The notes: a model not told the origin generated them from the letters alone. A stretch of DNA of 64,000 nt from Thermoanaerobaculum sp. (GCA_021154885.1 JAJKHS010000080.1:1-64000), one strand, 5' to 3'. Positions 24,147 to 34,304 are shown, counted from the stretch's first letter. Made by a program: numbers and translations.

Positions 24147-26017
24147 CATCTGCCAGCTTCCGCAGGCGTATCGCGCTCACGCTCGCCGCCGCGATCCTCA
24201 CCGCCGGCCTCGGCACCCGGCCTGGAACGGCCCGCACGGCCAAGCCGCCGCTCCATGGCCGCCACTGGATGGCCGTCACCGGCAAGCCCCTGGCCGCGAC
24301 CGCCGGGGCCATGATGTTCCAGAAGGGAGGCAACGCAGTCGATGCGACGTGCGCGATGCTGGCCGCCGTCTGCACCATGTGGGACACCCTGGGCTGGGGC
24401 GGCGAGACCCAGGCCCTGATCTGGAACCCCAAGACCGGCAAGGTAATCGCCATCGACGCCCTGGGCGTCGCGCCCACGGGCGCGACCCCCGAATTCTTCC
24501 ACGCCAAAGGCATGGAGTTCCCGCCCGAATTCGGTCCCCTGGCCGCGGTGACGCCCGGCACGCCCGGCGGCCTCCTCGTCATGCTCGCCGAGTACGGCAA
24601 GCTGAGCCTCGCGGACGTCCTCGGGCCGGCCCTGCAAATGGCCGAGGGCTACCCCATCGAGGCGCAGCTCGCCAACACGATCGAGCACGAGAAGGCGCAC
24701 ATCAAGGAGTGGCCGGCCTCCCGCGCCACCTTCCTCCCCCATCTTGGCGAGGCCTGGGAGGCGCCCCACGCCGGCGAGGTCTTCCGCCAGCCGGACCTCC
24801 TCGCCACCCTGCGCAAGCTGGTGGACGCCGAGCGCCAGGCCAAGGCCGCCGGCAAGAGCCGCAAAGAGGCGATCCTCGCCGCCTACGACCGCTTCTACAA
24901 AGGCGACATCGCCGTCGAGCTCGCCCGCGGCACCCGCGAGCAGGGCGGGCTCATCACCCCGGAGGACCTGGCGCGCTGGCAGGTGCGCATTGAAGAGCCG
25001 GTCAAGACGACCTACAAAGGGACCGATGTCTACAAGCTCACGAGCTGGACTCAAGGGCCCGCCATGCTCCAGTCCCTCAACCTCCTCGAGCCCATGGACC
25101 TGCGCGGCATGGGCTTCAACAGCGCACGCTACATCCACACCCTCTACCAGGTGATGAACCTCGCCTTCGCGGACCGCGACTTCTACTACGGCGATCCCTA
25201 CTTTCCACCCGAGCAGCCGCTCCAGACCCTGCTGTCCAAAGGCTACGCCGACGCGCGGCGCAAGGAGATCGACTGGAAGCGCAACGATCCGGCGGTGAAA
25301 CCCGGCGATCCCTATGGTTTCGCGGGGAAGGAAAATCCTTACAAGAGCTTCCTGGAAAAGTGGGGCACGCCCGCTGCGGCGAAGAAATATACGCAGCCGC
25401 AGAATTCATCCATGACCTTCGACGAGAGCTTCCGCGCCGGCACCACCTCCATCATCGCCGCCGACGAAGAGGGCTGGGTGGTCTCCGCCACGCCGAGCGG
25501 CGGCTGGACCCCCGCCTTCATCGCCGGCCGCACGGGCATCGGCCTCTCACAGCGGATGCAGAGCTTCGTGCTCGACGCCGCCCAGAGTCCCTTCAACGTC
25601 CTGGCGCCCGGCAAGAAGCCGCGCGTGACCCTCACGCCCAGCCTGGCCGTGAAGGACGGCAAGCCCTGGCTGGCCGCCGCGGTGCAGGGAGGAGACACCC
25701 AGGACCAGAACCTCCTGCAGCTCTTCCTCGATATCGCGGAGTTCGGGATGACCGTCCAGGAGGCCACGGAAGCCCCCAACATCACGAGCTATCAGATGCA
25801 CAGCTCCTTCGGTAACCACGAATCTCAGCCCGGAAGGATCACCGTCCACGCCAGCACGCCGCCCTGGGTCCGGCAGGAGCTCCAGAAGATGGGCTACAAA
25901 GTCGAAGTCGAAGACCGCACCTCCGGCCCCATCAACGCCATCCTCCTCGATCACGAGCATGGCACGATCTGGGGCGGCTCCAGCGACTATGGGGAGGATT
26001 ATGGGATTGGGTGGTGA
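24143..26017 (+). CDS. Gamma-glutamyltransferase family protein
   Basis: A 624-residue exported protein (N-terminal FRRRIALTLAAAILTAGLG). The N-terminal half has GGNAVDATCAMLAA and TPGTPGGLLVMLAEYGKLSL, as in the large subunit. The autoprocessing Thr is in AGTTSIIAADEEG, and the C-terminal half has PRVTLTPSLAVKDGKPW and AVQGGDTQDQN. In canonical enzymes the nucleophile is followed by TH; here it is followed by TS, so substrate handling may differ. Translation is coupled to the flavoprotein gene by a 4-bp overlap. Likely periplasmic peptide or glutathione metabolism. Confidence 0.9.
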   Translation: MTSASFRRRIALTLAAAILTAGLGTRPGTARTAKPPLHGRHWMAVTGKPLAATAGAMMFQKGGNAVDATCAMLAAVCTMWDTLGWGGETQALIWNPKTGKVIAIDALGVAPTGATPEFFHAKGMEFPPEFGPLAAVTPGTPGGLLVMLAEYGKLSLADVLGPALQMAEGYPIEAQLANTIEHEKAHIKEWPASRATFLPHLGEAWEAPHAGEVFRQPDLLATLRKLVDAERQAKAAGKSRKEAILAAYDRFYKGDIAVELARGTREQGGLITPEDLARWQVRIEEPVKTTYKGTDVYKLTSWTQGPAMLQSLNLLEPMDLRGMGFNSARYIHTLYQVMNLAFADRDFYYGDPYFPPEQPLQTLLSKGYADARRKEIDWKRNDPAVKPGDPYGFAGKENPYKSFLEKWGTPAAAKKYTQPQNSSMTFDESFRAGTTSIIAADEEGWVVSATPSGGWTPAFIAGRTGIGLSQRMQSFVLDAAQSPFNVLAPGKKPRVTLTPSLAVKDGKPWLAAAVQGGDTQDQNLLQLFLDIAEFGMTVQEATEAPNITSYQMHSSFGNHESQPGRITVHASTPPWVRQELQKMGYKVEVEDRTSGPINAILLDHEHGTIWGGSSDYGEDYGIGW

Positions 26018-26048
26018 AAAGGCCTGAAGTGATTCCCGCGGAGCTCAC

Positions 26049-26136
26049 GGACTTCAGGGACTCCAGGGACGGCAGGGACGAGGAAGCCCTGTCATCCTTC
26101 GTCTCCCTGAAGTCCCTGGAGTCTCTGTAGTCCCTG
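26049..26136. repeat. Inverted pair of 9-bp tandem repeats between convergent genes
   Basis: The left half is built of GGACTTCAG, GGACTCCAG, GGACGGCAG. The right half is the complementary form (CCCTGAAGT, CCCTGGAGT, CTCTGTAGT). Together they can fold as a long imperfect hairpin, and they lie between two convergent genes, so they may end transcription from both sides. The unit matches the repeat at 22751-22795. Confidence 0.65.
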
Positions 26137-26150
26137 CTTCTTCCTCCTGG

Positions 26151-28799
26151 CTACTCGTACCGCAACGTCACCACCGGCTCCACCCGCGAACCCCTCCGTG
26201 CGGGCAGATAGCTCGCCGCGAGCGCGACGCCAATCAGCAGCAGGGCGACCGCTGAAAGTGTCAGCGGATCGCCGGGTTGCACTCCAGGCAGGAGATGGGT
26301 GAGGACTCGCGTCACTGCCAGCCCTCCGGCGAGGCCGATCACGGTGCCGGTCAGGGTGAGACTCAGGCCCTGGCGCAACACCAGCCAGACGACATCGCCA
26401 CGCTCGGCGCCGAGCGCCATGCGGATTCCGAGCTCGTGCATCCGCTGCGTCACCGTGTAGGACACGACGCCGTAGAGCCCGACGGCTGCCAGGGCCAGCG
26501 CGAGCGTCGCGAAAAAAACGAGCAACAACGTATAGACGCGCGGCTGCGCGAGGGTGCCGGAAAGGACGTCGTCCATTGTCCGCACTCGGGAGACCGGCAC
26601 GTTGCGATCGACTGACTGCGCCATGTTCCGGATTGCGCCCGTCAGGGCCGCCGGATCTCCGGTCGTGCGCACGACCAGGACGAGCCAGGGCCATGCCGGC
26701 CCTGGCTGCGCATAATTGAGGAAGATCTCGGGTTGTGGCGCGCTGCCGAGGCTTCTCTGTCGCACGTCGCCGGTGACGCCTACGACGGTGAGGGTGCCGC
26801 TGTCGCCAGCACCCGGCACGGTGATCTGTTTTCCCAGCGCGTCCCCACCCGGCCAGAAGGTTCGTGCCGCGGTGTCATTGACGACGATCACGCCCGGTGC
26901 GCCCACCGAGTCCCGCTCTGTAAACTCGCGTCCCGCACGCAACGGGATCGCCATGGTGTGGAAATAACCTGCGCTGACGATGTTGAAGCTCGCGCTGAAC
27001 GCTCCGTCCGGCGCCGGGTCCGGCCGTCCGGCGATGTGAAATCCGAGCGAGTCCGACCCGCCGCCCAGGGGCAGGTCGGCCACCAGCGCCGCGGAGCGCA
27101 CGCCGGGCAGAGCCGCGACGCGCGCCAGCATGTTGGTGAAGAATCCCGATCGTTCGATGGTGTTACTGAACTTGTTTTTCGGTAGCGAGAAATCCACCGT
27201 CAAAAGGTTTTCGGTACTGAATCCCGGGGCCGTGTTGCGCAGCACGAGAAGACTCTTCAGCAACAAGCCGGCGCCGGAGAGCAAGATCAACGCCAGAGAG
27301 ACTTCCGCGATCACGAGAAGGGAACGCGCGCGCCGGCCGCCGGCGCCTTCGGTGGCCGTACGGCTCGATTCGCGCAGGACTTCATTCAGGTCCGGCGAAG
27401 CGGCGGGGACGGCGAGCACGGAGCCAAAGAGGATGCCGGTGACGAGCGACAGCGCCAGCGTGAACAACAGCACCCAGCCGTCGATGTGGGTGTTTTCGAG
27501 GCGGGGAATGGGGAAGCTCTGCGCCAGCAGCGCCACCAGCAGCCGGGTCCCCCAACTCGCCAGCAGCAGACCGAGCAGGCCGCCGGCGAGCGCCAGCAGC
27601 GTGCTCTCGGTCAGCAGTTGCTGCAGCAACCGCTTGCGGCTGGCGCCGAGCGCCGAGCGCACGGTCAGCTCTCGCTGGCGCGTTGCGGAGCGCGCCGACA
27701 TCAAAGCCGCCACGTTGATGCAGGCGATCACCAGCACCACCGCCACCACGCTGAGAAAGATCAGCAAACCGGTGCGCCCCTTCCCCACCATTGCCGTCAC
27801 CAGCAGCACAATGCGCGCGCCGACTCTTTCGTTGGTCTTCGGATACTCCTTCGCCAGACGGCTCGTGATGACGTCCATCTCTGCCTGTGCCGCCGCGGTC
27901 TGGGTACCCGGCCGCAACCGGCCCAGCACGCGCAGGAAGCCGTGGCCCCGGCTGGGATCGCGGACCAGCGGCGTATAGATCTGCTCCACCTCGTTCGGAG
28001 AAAACTTGAATCCTGGCGGCATGACGCCGATGATGGTATAGGTCTCCTCGTTCCCACGGAACGTCCGGCCTACGACGTCCACACGGCCGGCAAAGCGGCT
28101 TTTCCATGCGCCATCACTCAGCAGTGCGACGTGGGACGCTCCCGCTTCCGACTCTTCGGGCCGAAACGTCCGGCCCAGCGCGGGCTGAATTTTCAACGTC
28201 TCAAAAAATCCGGGCGTCGCCTGAACGGCGGCCACGTCTTCGGCCTGGTCTCCGCCCGCGAGGATCATGCCGCGGGTGGTGAAAGCCGCCATGTTTTCGA
28301 AGCTCTTGCTGCCGGCTCTCCACGCTTCGAAATCCGGATAGGAAGCGACGTCGTCCGTCCTGCCGCTCTCCGCGTTCGTCGCCCAGATCAGGACGAGACG
28401 CTCAGACTGCGGAAACGGCAGCGGACGCAGGAGCACGGCGTTGACCACGCTGAAGATCGCCGTGTTGGCGCCGATGCCGAGGGCGAGCGTCAGCACCGCG
28501 ATGGCGGTGAAGCTGGGATCCTTGCGCAGCATGCGCGCGCCGAAGCGCAGGTCCCGTGCCAAGTGCTCCAGACCGGGAACGCCGCGACGGTCCCGCACCT
28601 GCTCCTTGATCGATTCGACGCCGCCGAGTTTGAGCACCGCGTCCCGGCGCGCCGCTTCGGGCGTCATGCCCGCCCGCAGGTTGTCCTCGACGTGCAATGC
28701 CACGTGGCTCTCGAGCTCCTCCGCAAGCTCGCGGTCCCGCCGCTCCCGATTGAACAACCCGCCCAGACGCAGCACCCCGGCTCGCAGTTGCCGTGTCAT
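26151..28799 (-). CDS. ADOP-type ABC permease (FtsX/MacB-like), PadR-linked
   Basis: An 882-residue permease starting at ATG 28799 ([20 protein letters not shown]). Residues 1-75 form the N-terminal ADOP helical extension ([22 protein letters not shown]). A first membrane helix ([20 protein letters not shown]), MacB periplasmic domain, three helices around residues 380-475, a second periplasmic domain and the FtsX end ([19 protein letters not shown]) follow. It is coupled to padR by a TGATG overlap, which is the diagnostic arrangement in Acidobacteriota. Role: probably efflux or envelope transport with an ATPase encoded elsewhere. Confidence 0.94.
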   Translation of the reverse strand: MTRQLRAGVLRLGGLFNRERRDRELAEELESHVALHVEDNLRAGMTPEAARRDAVLKLGGVESIKEQVRDRRGVPGLEHLARDLRFGARMLRKDPSFTAIAVLTLALGIGANTAIFSVVNAVLLRPLPFPQSERLVLIWATNAESGRTDDVASYPDFEAWRAGSKSFENMAAFTTRGMILAGGDQAEDVAAVQATPGFFETLKIQPALGRTFRPEESEAGASHVALLSDGAWKSRFAGRVDVVGRTFRGNEETYTIIGVMPPGFKFSPNEVEQIYTPLVRDPSRGHGFLRVLGRLRPGTQTAAAQAEMDVITSRLAKEYPKTNERVGARIVLLVTAMVGKGRTGLLIFLSVVAVVLVIACINVAALMSARSATRQRELTVRSALGASRKRLLQQLLTESTLLALAGGLLGLLLASWGTRLLVALLAQSFPIPRLENTHIDGWVLLFTLALSLVTGILFGSVLAVPAASPDLNEVLRESSRTATEGAGGRRARSLLVIAEVSLALILLSGAGLLLKSLLVLRNTAPGFSTENLLTVDFSLPKNKFSNTIERSGFFTNMLARVAALPGVRSAALVADLPLGGGSDSLGFHIAGRPDPAPDGAFSASFNIVSAGYFHTMAIPLRAGREFTERDSVGAPGVIVVNDTAARTFWPGGDALGKQITVPGAGDSGTLTVVGVTGDVRQRSLGSAPQPEIFLNYAQPGPAWPWLVLVVRTTGDPAALTGAIRNMAQSVDRNVPVSRVRTMDDVLSGTLAQPRVYTLLLVFFATLALALAAVGLYGVVSYTVTQRMHELGIRMALGAERGDVVWLVLRQGLSLTLTGTVIGLAGGLAVTRVLTHLLPGVQPGDPLTLSAVALLLIGVALAASYLPARRGSRVEPVVTLRYE

Positions 28800-29149
28800 C
28801 ACGACCTCCCTTCGGGAGCGAAGAAGCGGGCGATGATGCCGGTCGTCCGCTCCCATTCGCGCGCCTGTTTTTCGAGCTGCTTGCGGCCCGCCCGCGTCAG
28901 CTTGTAGAACTTGGCCTTGCGGTTGTTGTCCGAGACGCCCCACTCGGACGCGATGTACCCCTCCTGCTCCAGCTTGAGCAGCGCCGGGTACAGCGTTCCG
29001 TAGTTGACGGACAGCAGGTCGCCGCTCGTCTGCTCGATCCGCCGTGCGATGCCGTAGCCGTGGAGGGGCCCCAGGGTCTCCAGGGTCTTCAGTGCCATCA
29101 ACGCGAGAGTGCCTTGCCAGACGTCAGCCTTCGGTTCCGTGTCTTTCAT
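28799..29149 (-). CDS. PadR-family transcriptional regulator
   Basis: A 116-residue regulator taken from ATG 29149 ([20 protein letters not shown]). A GTG 18 bases upstream is possible. The winged helix runs through [18 protein letters not shown] and [18 protein letters not shown], with the wing at [11 protein letters not shown]. The C-terminal dimerisation helix is short, as in PadR subfamily 2 proteins linked to ADOP permeases. It probably represses its own operon through the duplicated site at 29147-29190. Confidence 0.92.
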   Translation of the reverse strand: MKDTEPKADVWQGTLALMALKTLETLGPLHGYGIARRIEQTSGDLLSVNYGTLYPALLKLEQEGYIASEWGVSDNNRKAKFYKLTRAGRKQLEKQAREWERTTGIIARFFAPEGRS

Positions 29150-29190
29150 ATGGGATACCAATAGCACGAAGTCATATGGGATGGCAATAG
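29147..29190 (-). promoter_or_regulatory. Direct-repeat candidate operator at the padR start
   Basis: Two 18-bp copies of CATATGGGATNNCAATAG (29147-29164 and 29173-29190) spaced 26 bp start to start. The first contains the padR start codon itself, and each contains a CATATG palindrome. No Shine-Dalgarno separates them from the ATG. Binding of PadR dimers here would block expression of padR and the permease gene (inference). Confidence 0.5.
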
Positions 29191-29230
29191 GTGGGTTTGG
29201 CTCTCCTCATGTCGTTGCCGTGGCCGAACC

Positions 29231-29290
29231 GTTGGCCCTCATCACCCCGGCACTCTTCTCCCAGCCTCCCCCCGTCCGCCGGGAGAAGAG
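29231..29290. repeat. Intergenic REP-like element, copy 1
   Basis: GTTGGCCCTCATCACCCCGG followed by CTCTTCTCCC-type sequence (29231-29274), repeated at 36654-36697 with one mismatch. Here the CTCTTCTCCC arm (29253-29262) also pairs with GGGAGAAGAG at 29281-29290, making a hairpin. Confidence 0.65.
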
Positions 29291-29347
29291 GGAGGGGTTA
29301 GTCTGAAGAAAGACGTGAAGGTGCGCACAGCGCACCCTACAAAGCTC

Positions 29348-29385
29348 CCTCTCTCCCGGCGGAAGGAGGGAGGCCGGGAGAGAGG
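29348..29385. terminator. Hairpin terminator after the decarboxylase gene
   Basis: A perfect 13-bp stem (CCTCTCTCCCGGC / GCCGGGAGAGAGG) with a 12-nt loop, 22 bases beyond the stop codon of the minus-strand decarboxylase gene. Confidence 0.65.
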
Positions 29386-29407
29386 TAGGAGAGGAGGGCA
29401 CCCTACG

Positions 29408-31087
29408 TCATTGGAAGCCGCGGCCCGAGAGCGGGACCACGGCGAGCGGCTCGAGGCCGGACGCGGCGGCGAAGCTCGCGTCCGAAGCCAACAGCTCGGG
29501 GGCCAGCACCTGCTCGGCCACAGCGGCCAGCCGGGAGGTATCGCGCGGGACGTCGAACGCGTCGCGCGCCTTGAGGTCCTCGATCAGACGCTGGACACGT
29601 CCGTCCCGCGCATGGTCCATCATGTAGATATGCGAGTAGTAGCGCTTCCCTGCGCCCTCCCCGATCTCGTCGTTGGACAGGGAGTACTTGGCGACGATCC
29701 GCGGGTTGGCCTGACGAAAGAGGATGGTCAGCGACAGCGGTGAGCGCGAGATCTGGAGGTCCAGATTGGGCCAGTTCTCCTTCTGCAATTTCCAGAGGTC
29801 TTTCTCCGTCTGCTCGGCGAGCTTCAGCAGCCCGACAGCCTTCTCGGTCTGCGCCCCGTACGAATTCCTGGCCAGGTAATACCAAAGGATCATGGCGGAG
29901 AAGCCGTTGCGGGAGCCGGCGAAAGTGCTGTCGCGCGAGCCGATGTAGGCCGGATCGCTGGTGGGGCTCAGTTGATATTTGGTGCGGGTCATGTAGATGC
30001 CACACGGCCACGGCGCGCCGATCCACTTGTGCCCGCTCATGGAGATGGAGTGGACGAACGGCAGGCGGAAGTCGAATTGTGGGATTGGGACTCTGGCCCT
30101 TTCGAGGAAGGGCATGTAAGCCGCACCGAGAGCTCCATCCACATGCGACCAGTAGCCGGTGCGCTCGACGGGCTTGTAGCCAGGGTTCTTGATGATCCGG
30201 CTGTCCTGCCCGTACTTCTTGAAAATCGGCATCAGCGCCTCACCCGCCGCCTTCACGTCGTCGTAGGCCCCCTTGAAAGTCGTGCCATAGTTGAAACAGA
30301 GCAGGATGGGATGCTTCCTGGCGGCGTACGCCTTCACCTTTTCGACCAGGTCCTTGACGTCGATGGTGCCGGGACCGAACGGGCCTCCCGTGGATTTGAC
30401 CTTCACGGCTTGGATTCCCAGGACACGGAGAATCTTGACGATCGAATAGTGGGTGGAATCCGAGTAGAACGCGACCGGGACGAAGTATTCCTCGGGCTCG
30501 CCGGCGGGCAGGGGCGCCTGAACGTAAAGCAGCTCGGAAGGCAGCTCGAAACTCTCGTTCGCCTGGCTGGCGGCGAACAGCCGGGCCAGCTCTCGCGGGT
30601 CGTAGAGCAGGAACTTGCCGCTGAGATAGTCGCGCGCGTTCCAGAGACCGTAAAGATTGCCTTCCGTGCTCCCCATGGCCAGCACATAGCCCCAATACGA
30701 GTTCGGATTCTTGGGGTTGTGCGGCCACGGCGCGTTCCACAGGCGCGCGTAGTAATCCAGGACCGCGCGCTCCATCCACTTCGAATTGGTCCCGAAGCTC
30801 CCCTGCTGGAAGGGGTCGCCGATGTTGTTGACGTGATAATCGAGATATTCGGCGAGCTCCTGGAGATCGAGCTTCTGGTTGGCCTGGAAGCCGAGGAAGC
30901 TCGCCTTTTTTTCGGCCTGGTACGCGCGGAGCTGACGGAGGGCCCGCTGCAGCCCCTCGGGAGCGAGCCCTTCGGGGGGCAATTGGAAGCTCTGGCAGTC
31001 GATTCCCGGGACCTGCGGATAGACGCTGCAGGGGTCCTGCTCCGGGATCGCCTCGGGCACACGGTCGTCCAACAAGGCGTTGCTCAT
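29408..31087 (-). CDS. PLP-dependent group II-like decarboxylase
   Basis: A 559-residue enzyme from ATG 31087 (MSNALLDDRVPEAIPEQDPC), with GAGGAGG upstream. The fold-type I core shows GSTEGNLYGLWNARDYL, the HYSIVKILRVLGI segment with the His that stacks on PLP, VDGALGAAYMPFL with the Asp, and SISMSGHKWIGAPWPCG with the Schiff-base Lys. This pattern fits histidine/glutamate-type decarboxylases. The substrate could be His, Glu or another amino acid. The gene diverges from the DJ-1/PfpI gene, with both promoters in 31088-31289. Confidence 0.88.
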   Translation of the reverse strand: MSNALLDDRVPEAIPEQDPCSVYPQVPGIDCQSFQLPPEGLAPEGLQRALRQLRAYQAEKKASFLGFQANQKLDLQELAEYLDYHVNNIGDPFQQGSFGTNSKWMERAVLDYYARLWNAPWPHNPKNPNSYWGYVLAMGSTEGNLYGLWNARDYLSGKFLLYDPRELARLFAASQANESFELPSELLYVQAPLPAGEPEEYFVPVAFYSDSTHYSIVKILRVLGIQAVKVKSTGGPFGPGTIDVKDLVEKVKAYAARKHPILLCFNYGTTFKGAYDDVKAAGEALMPIFKKYGQDSRIIKNPGYKPVERTGYWSHVDGALGAAYMPFLERARVPIPQFDFRLPFVHSISMSGHKWIGAPWPCGIYMTRTKYQLSPTSDPAYIGSRDSTFAGSRNGFSAMILWYYLARNSYGAQTEKAVGLLKLAEQTEKDLWKLQKENWPNLDLQISRSPLSLTILFRQANPRIVAKYSLSNDEIGEGAGKRYYSHIYMMDHARDGRVQRLIEDLKARDAFDVPRDTSRLAAVAEQVLAPELLASDASFAAASGLEPLAVVPLSGRGFQ

Positions 31088-31289
31088 GATCGATACCTCC
31101 TCGGGTCGAAGCTCGGCCGGGCGGCGAACCGCCTCCACCGAACCGGGTTCACCAGAAGAGGTGACGTGGCCTCGCCGGAAATTGCACCTGTATTTTTCGG
31201 ACGGCTCTGTCATTTCCGCCGGGCGCCCGTCACTCTGAGGATAGGGACGCGTGGCAGACACGACGCCCCTTTCGTGGAGGAGCCATCTC

Positions 31290-32003
31290 ATGAGCCAGGA
31301 CAACGCAATCCTCGTCGGCTTCCCCCTCTTCGAGGAGGCCGACCTCCTGGACGTCACGGTCCCCTTGGAGCTGCTGGCGTTCCTGGAGCGACCCGCGGTT
31401 CGCATCCAACTCATCGGCCGCAGCCTGACCGAGCCCGTCACTCTGGCGCCGGGGAAGGTAAGGGTGATGCCCGACACGACGTTCCAGAGCTGCCCGCAGC
31501 TCGACGTCCTGATGGTCCCAGGCGGCAGTGGCGTCCTGGCTGCCATGAAAGACAGAAACTACCTCGACTTCATCCGCTATCAGGCGGCCAAGGCGCGCTA
31601 TGTGGCCGCCGTCTGCGCGGGCTCACTCCCCTTGGCAGCCGCGGGGTTGCTGAACGGCTACACGGCGACCACCCACTGGGCATCCCTCAGCGCCCTCCAC
31701 CTCTTCCCCCAGGTGAACGTGGCCTTGGGCTATCCCCGCTACGTCCTCAGCGGCAATCGCATCACCACCGGCGGAGTCAGCTCGGGCATCGACATGGCCC
31801 TGGCTCTCTGTGCCCTGCTCGGCGGCGAGGAGCAGGCGAAGCAGGTGCAACTGCTGATCCAATATGCTCCTCAGCCTCCTTATCAGGCTGGCGATCCCAC
31901 GACCGCGGATCCGATCACCTGGGGCGAGGCCTGCAAGCGGTTGGAGCCCCTCCGCGAAAGCCGGGTCGACTTCATCCGGACGCTGCTGGGGCTCAAACCT
32001 TAG
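31290..32003 (+). CDS. DJ-1/PfpI family protein (isonitrile hydratase-like)
   Basis: A 237-residue protein from ATG 31290 (MSQDNAILVGFPLFEEADLL), with GGAGG just upstream. The nucleophile is Cys109 in AAVCAGSLPLAAAG, with TTHWA following at the expected distance and a conserved acidic residue in FPLFEEAD. This fits the isonitrile-hydratase/ThiJ branch rather than PfpI proteases. The divergent decarboxylase gene may share regulation. Substrate unknown. Confidence 0.88.
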   Translation: MSQDNAILVGFPLFEEADLLDVTVPLELLAFLERPAVRIQLIGRSLTEPVTLAPGKVRVMPDTTFQSCPQLDVLMVPGGSGVLAAMKDRNYLDFIRYQAAKARYVAAVCAGSLPLAAAGLLNGYTATTHWASLSALHLFPQVNVALGYPRYVLSGNRITTGGVSSGIDMALALCALLGGEEQAKQVQLLIQYAPQPPYQAGDPTTADPITWGEACKRLEPLRESRVDFIRTLLGLKP

Positions 32004-32006
32004 GGT

Positions 32007-33599
32007 CTACTGTGAGTAGTAGACGCGGCACACGCAGTTTGTATAGTCAAACTCAGCGCAAGAACCGGTCGGCACGCACTGCGACGTACAGTTGCACGTC
32101 CAGGGATCCCAATTGCCGCCGGTGTCGTAGCAGGCCTGCTCGTCGTTGGGATTGCAAGCGGGCGGCGGGGGTGGAGGCGGCGGCGGAGTGGTCGAGACCC
32201 AGCCGTACGGGGGAGTGCAGACCTTCTTGCCGCCGTCGAGCGTGCAGACGTAATCCTGGGTGCCGTCGCAGGGGACGTCCGCGCACGAGTGGGCCGGGCG
32301 GCCGAGCAGGTAGCCCCAGGAGGTCTTCGCCTCGCAGGTGCCGCAACCGCCGCACCACTGCCGCTCGCAGCCCGTGGGGGCCCACTCGTAGTCGGGGCCG
32401 GCGAAGGAGCCCGCGAGGTACGGGTGCTGGCGGGCGTAGATCATCCGGCCCGGCCCGTCGGAGAAGCCGGCCCGGTCCCATGCCGATCTGCACGTATCAC
32501 AACCGCCGGTGTCGTAGCTGCACTCGGTGCTCGACGGGTGGTTCCAGTCATAATCCTGGTCGATCTCCATGATGTTGTAATCCACGATGCCGTTGACGCC
32601 GGTCCTGTAGACGGGCGTCCAGTAACCGCTGCTGGAGCCCCAGAACTGGTTCTGGCCGCGCGGATGGCCGTAGGCCGTCTCGTCGCTCATGTCGAAGGGG
32701 GAGTGAGGACCGAAAAAATCGTTGCTCGCCTTCCAATAGTTGTTTCGGTTCTGATCGATCGTCATGGTGTAGCCGTAGTTGGCGTAGATCATGGCATTGT
32801 GCAGGGTGGTGTCCATGGACACGAAGATCCGGTGATAATCCACGCCGCCGCAGCCGTTGCTCCCCGGCTGGTCGCCGAGGATGGCGTAGCAGCCGTTCAC
32901 GTGATCCAGAGGCGTCGTGTAATCCGACAGCACCGAGACCTGAAGCCGGTGCGTGAGGGTCAGGAAGGACCCTTTCGCGGAGCAGCTCATCGTCTGCCAG
33001 GCCTGGCAAAGGTTGCCGGACTGCCCGTTGCGCGCGGCCCAATCGGCGAACAGCCGGTTGCGGTTGGCGTCCAGCGAACGGCTGTAGGGGGTGTTGGTGA
33101 ATCTCCCGCGGTACCGCTCGTCGTTGATGAACAAGCGGATCACGGAGTTGTAGTCGGCGTTGGGAATGCCCGCGTTCAAAAGGTTTACGTAGGTATCCCA
33201 GGCCGGCAGCGGCATCCGCCAGTAGCGGCGGTACGCGGCGTCCACGAAGGCCTGGTTGTAATCGGCGGTGTTGCGGGCGCTGGCGTCCAGCCGCCGGCGG
33301 CCGTAGAGGTCCCGGCTCTGTTCGAGATTGATGAATTCGTCCGAGAAAAAGAAAGCCCGTGCGACGTCGACCCGTTTCTGGGCAACGCAGGATGAGTCCC
33401 CGTTGCACTGCGTGATCTGACCGGTCCAGAACGCCTCACCGGCGGAGTCGGCGGCATGCTCCAGGAAGTCGAGGTAGTGCTGCCGCACGAAGAAGCCCGC
33501 ATCGTCGATCGGATTGGCCGCCAGGGCGGGGACCGCGCTGAGCGGTACGCCTGAAAGGAGGAGGACGTACAGCAGAGGTCGGAAAAGCTTCGGACTCAT
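32007..33599 (-). CDS. Secreted DUF4214-containing protein with Cys-rich end
   Basis: A 530-residue protein from ATG 33599 (MSPKLFRPLLYVLLLSGVPL) with signal peptide. Residues about 25-170 contain DUF4214-like repeats (FFVRQHYLDFLEHAADSAGE, YRRYWRMPLPAWDTYVNLLN, SVIRLFINDERYRGRF). DUF4214 occurs in exported adhesin/S-layer-type proteins. A Trp/Tyr/Asn-rich middle follows, then an eight-Pro linker and a tail with many cysteines (CNPNDEQACYDTGG, CVPTGSCAEFDYTNCVCR). It resembles other exported proteins of this genome in carrying a Cys-rich end. Function unknown. Confidence 0.75.
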   Translation of the reverse strand: MSPKLFRPLLYVLLLSGVPLSAVPALAANPIDDAGFFVRQHYLDFLEHAADSAGEAFWTGQITQCNGDSSCVAQKRVDVARAFFFSDEFINLEQSRDLYGRRRLDASARNTADYNQAFVDAAYRRYWRMPLPAWDTYVNLLNAGIPNADYNSVIRLFINDERYRGRFTNTPYSRSLDANRNRLFADWAARNGQSGNLCQAWQTMSCSAKGSFLTLTHRLQVSVLSDYTTPLDHVNGCYAILGDQPGSNGCGGVDYHRIFVSMDTTLHNAMIYANYGYTMTIDQNRNNYWKASNDFFGPHSPFDMSDETAYGHPRGQNQFWGSSSGYWTPVYRTGVNGIVDYNIMEIDQDYDWNHPSSTECSYDTGGCDTCRSAWDRAGFSDGPGRMIYARQHPYLAGSFAGPDYEWAPTGCERQWCGGCGTCEAKTSWGYLLGRPAHSCADVPCDGTQDYVCTLDGGKKVCTPPYGWVSTTPPPPPPPPPACNPNDEQACYDTGGNWDPWTCNCTSQCVPTGSCAEFDYTNCVCRVYYSQ

Positions 33600-33908
33600 C
33601 TTGATTCTCCCAAGGGGCAGAGCCATTCCTGGTGATGTTCGCCAGGACTCCGCTTGGCTGGCGAACCTTTTCAGCCGAACGTCAGCAGACAGCTTAACCC
33701 TGATGGACTGCCGGTGTCACCCTCTCGGCATGTGGGGAGGATCGGATGGGACGGAATGGCGCTCGATCACCCGATCGGGTGGGTGGGCGTCAGCGGCCTG
33801 GGATCTCCCTGGCGGCCATGGTGAACGATCGCCGCAGCCGACCTGGACGCCCATGCTCATTACGTCGGGATGATCGCGGCGGACAAGCTGGGCGACGCCC
33901 CGCCCGCA
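33600..33908. other. Intergenic stretch without a recognisable gene
   Basis: Holds the 5' region of the DUF4214 gene and the 3' flank of ridA. No frame reads as a known protein, and I see no strong hairpin. Confidence 0.5.
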
Positions 33909-34304
33909 TCATTCCGCACAAGCGACCGCTTCGACTTCAACGAGCCACTCCGGAGAGACGAGGCCAGCTACGAACAGCGTTGTGACAGCGGGTCGGACGC
34001 CATCGAGCATTTCCTTGCGCACCGAGACCAATGTGCTCATATCCTCGCGCCGCACGAGGAAAAAAGTCATCTTCACGATGTCACGGAAGGACATATTGGC
34101 TTCGCGCAAGACGGATTCGAGGTCTAGAAGCGCTTGCCGGCATTGACCCGCAAAATCAGCCTCCAATACCCCTTCTGGAGACTCACCAATCTGCCCAGAG
34201 ACATGGAGCATCCGCGCGCCGGCGCGAGTCTCGACGCCGTGTGCATAGATGCCATGATAGGGGTCCTTCACCGGAAAGGGGTCGTGTCGGATCGAGACAG
34301 GCAT
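33909..34304 (-). CDS. RidA family protein
   Basis: A 131-residue YjgF/YER057c/UK114 protein. ATG 34304 (MPVSIRHDPFPVKDPYHG) is preferred because CAGGAG lies 6 bases upstream; the open frame continuing upstream belongs to the decayed FRG-like gene. It has ARMLHVSGQIGESPEG, QCRQALLDLESVLREANMSF, DIVKMTFFLV and the C-terminal RPAVTTLFVAGL, whose Arg holds the substrate carboxylate in active RidA enzymes. Role: likely deamination of reactive enamine/imine intermediates from PLP enzymes. Confidence 0.88.
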   Translation of the reverse strand: MPVSIRHDPFPVKDPYHGIYAHGVETRAGARMLHVSGQIGESPEGVLEADFAGQCRQALLDLESVLREANMSFRDIVKMTFFLVRREDMSTLVSVRKEMLDGVRPAVTTLFVAGLVSPEWLVEVEAVACAE

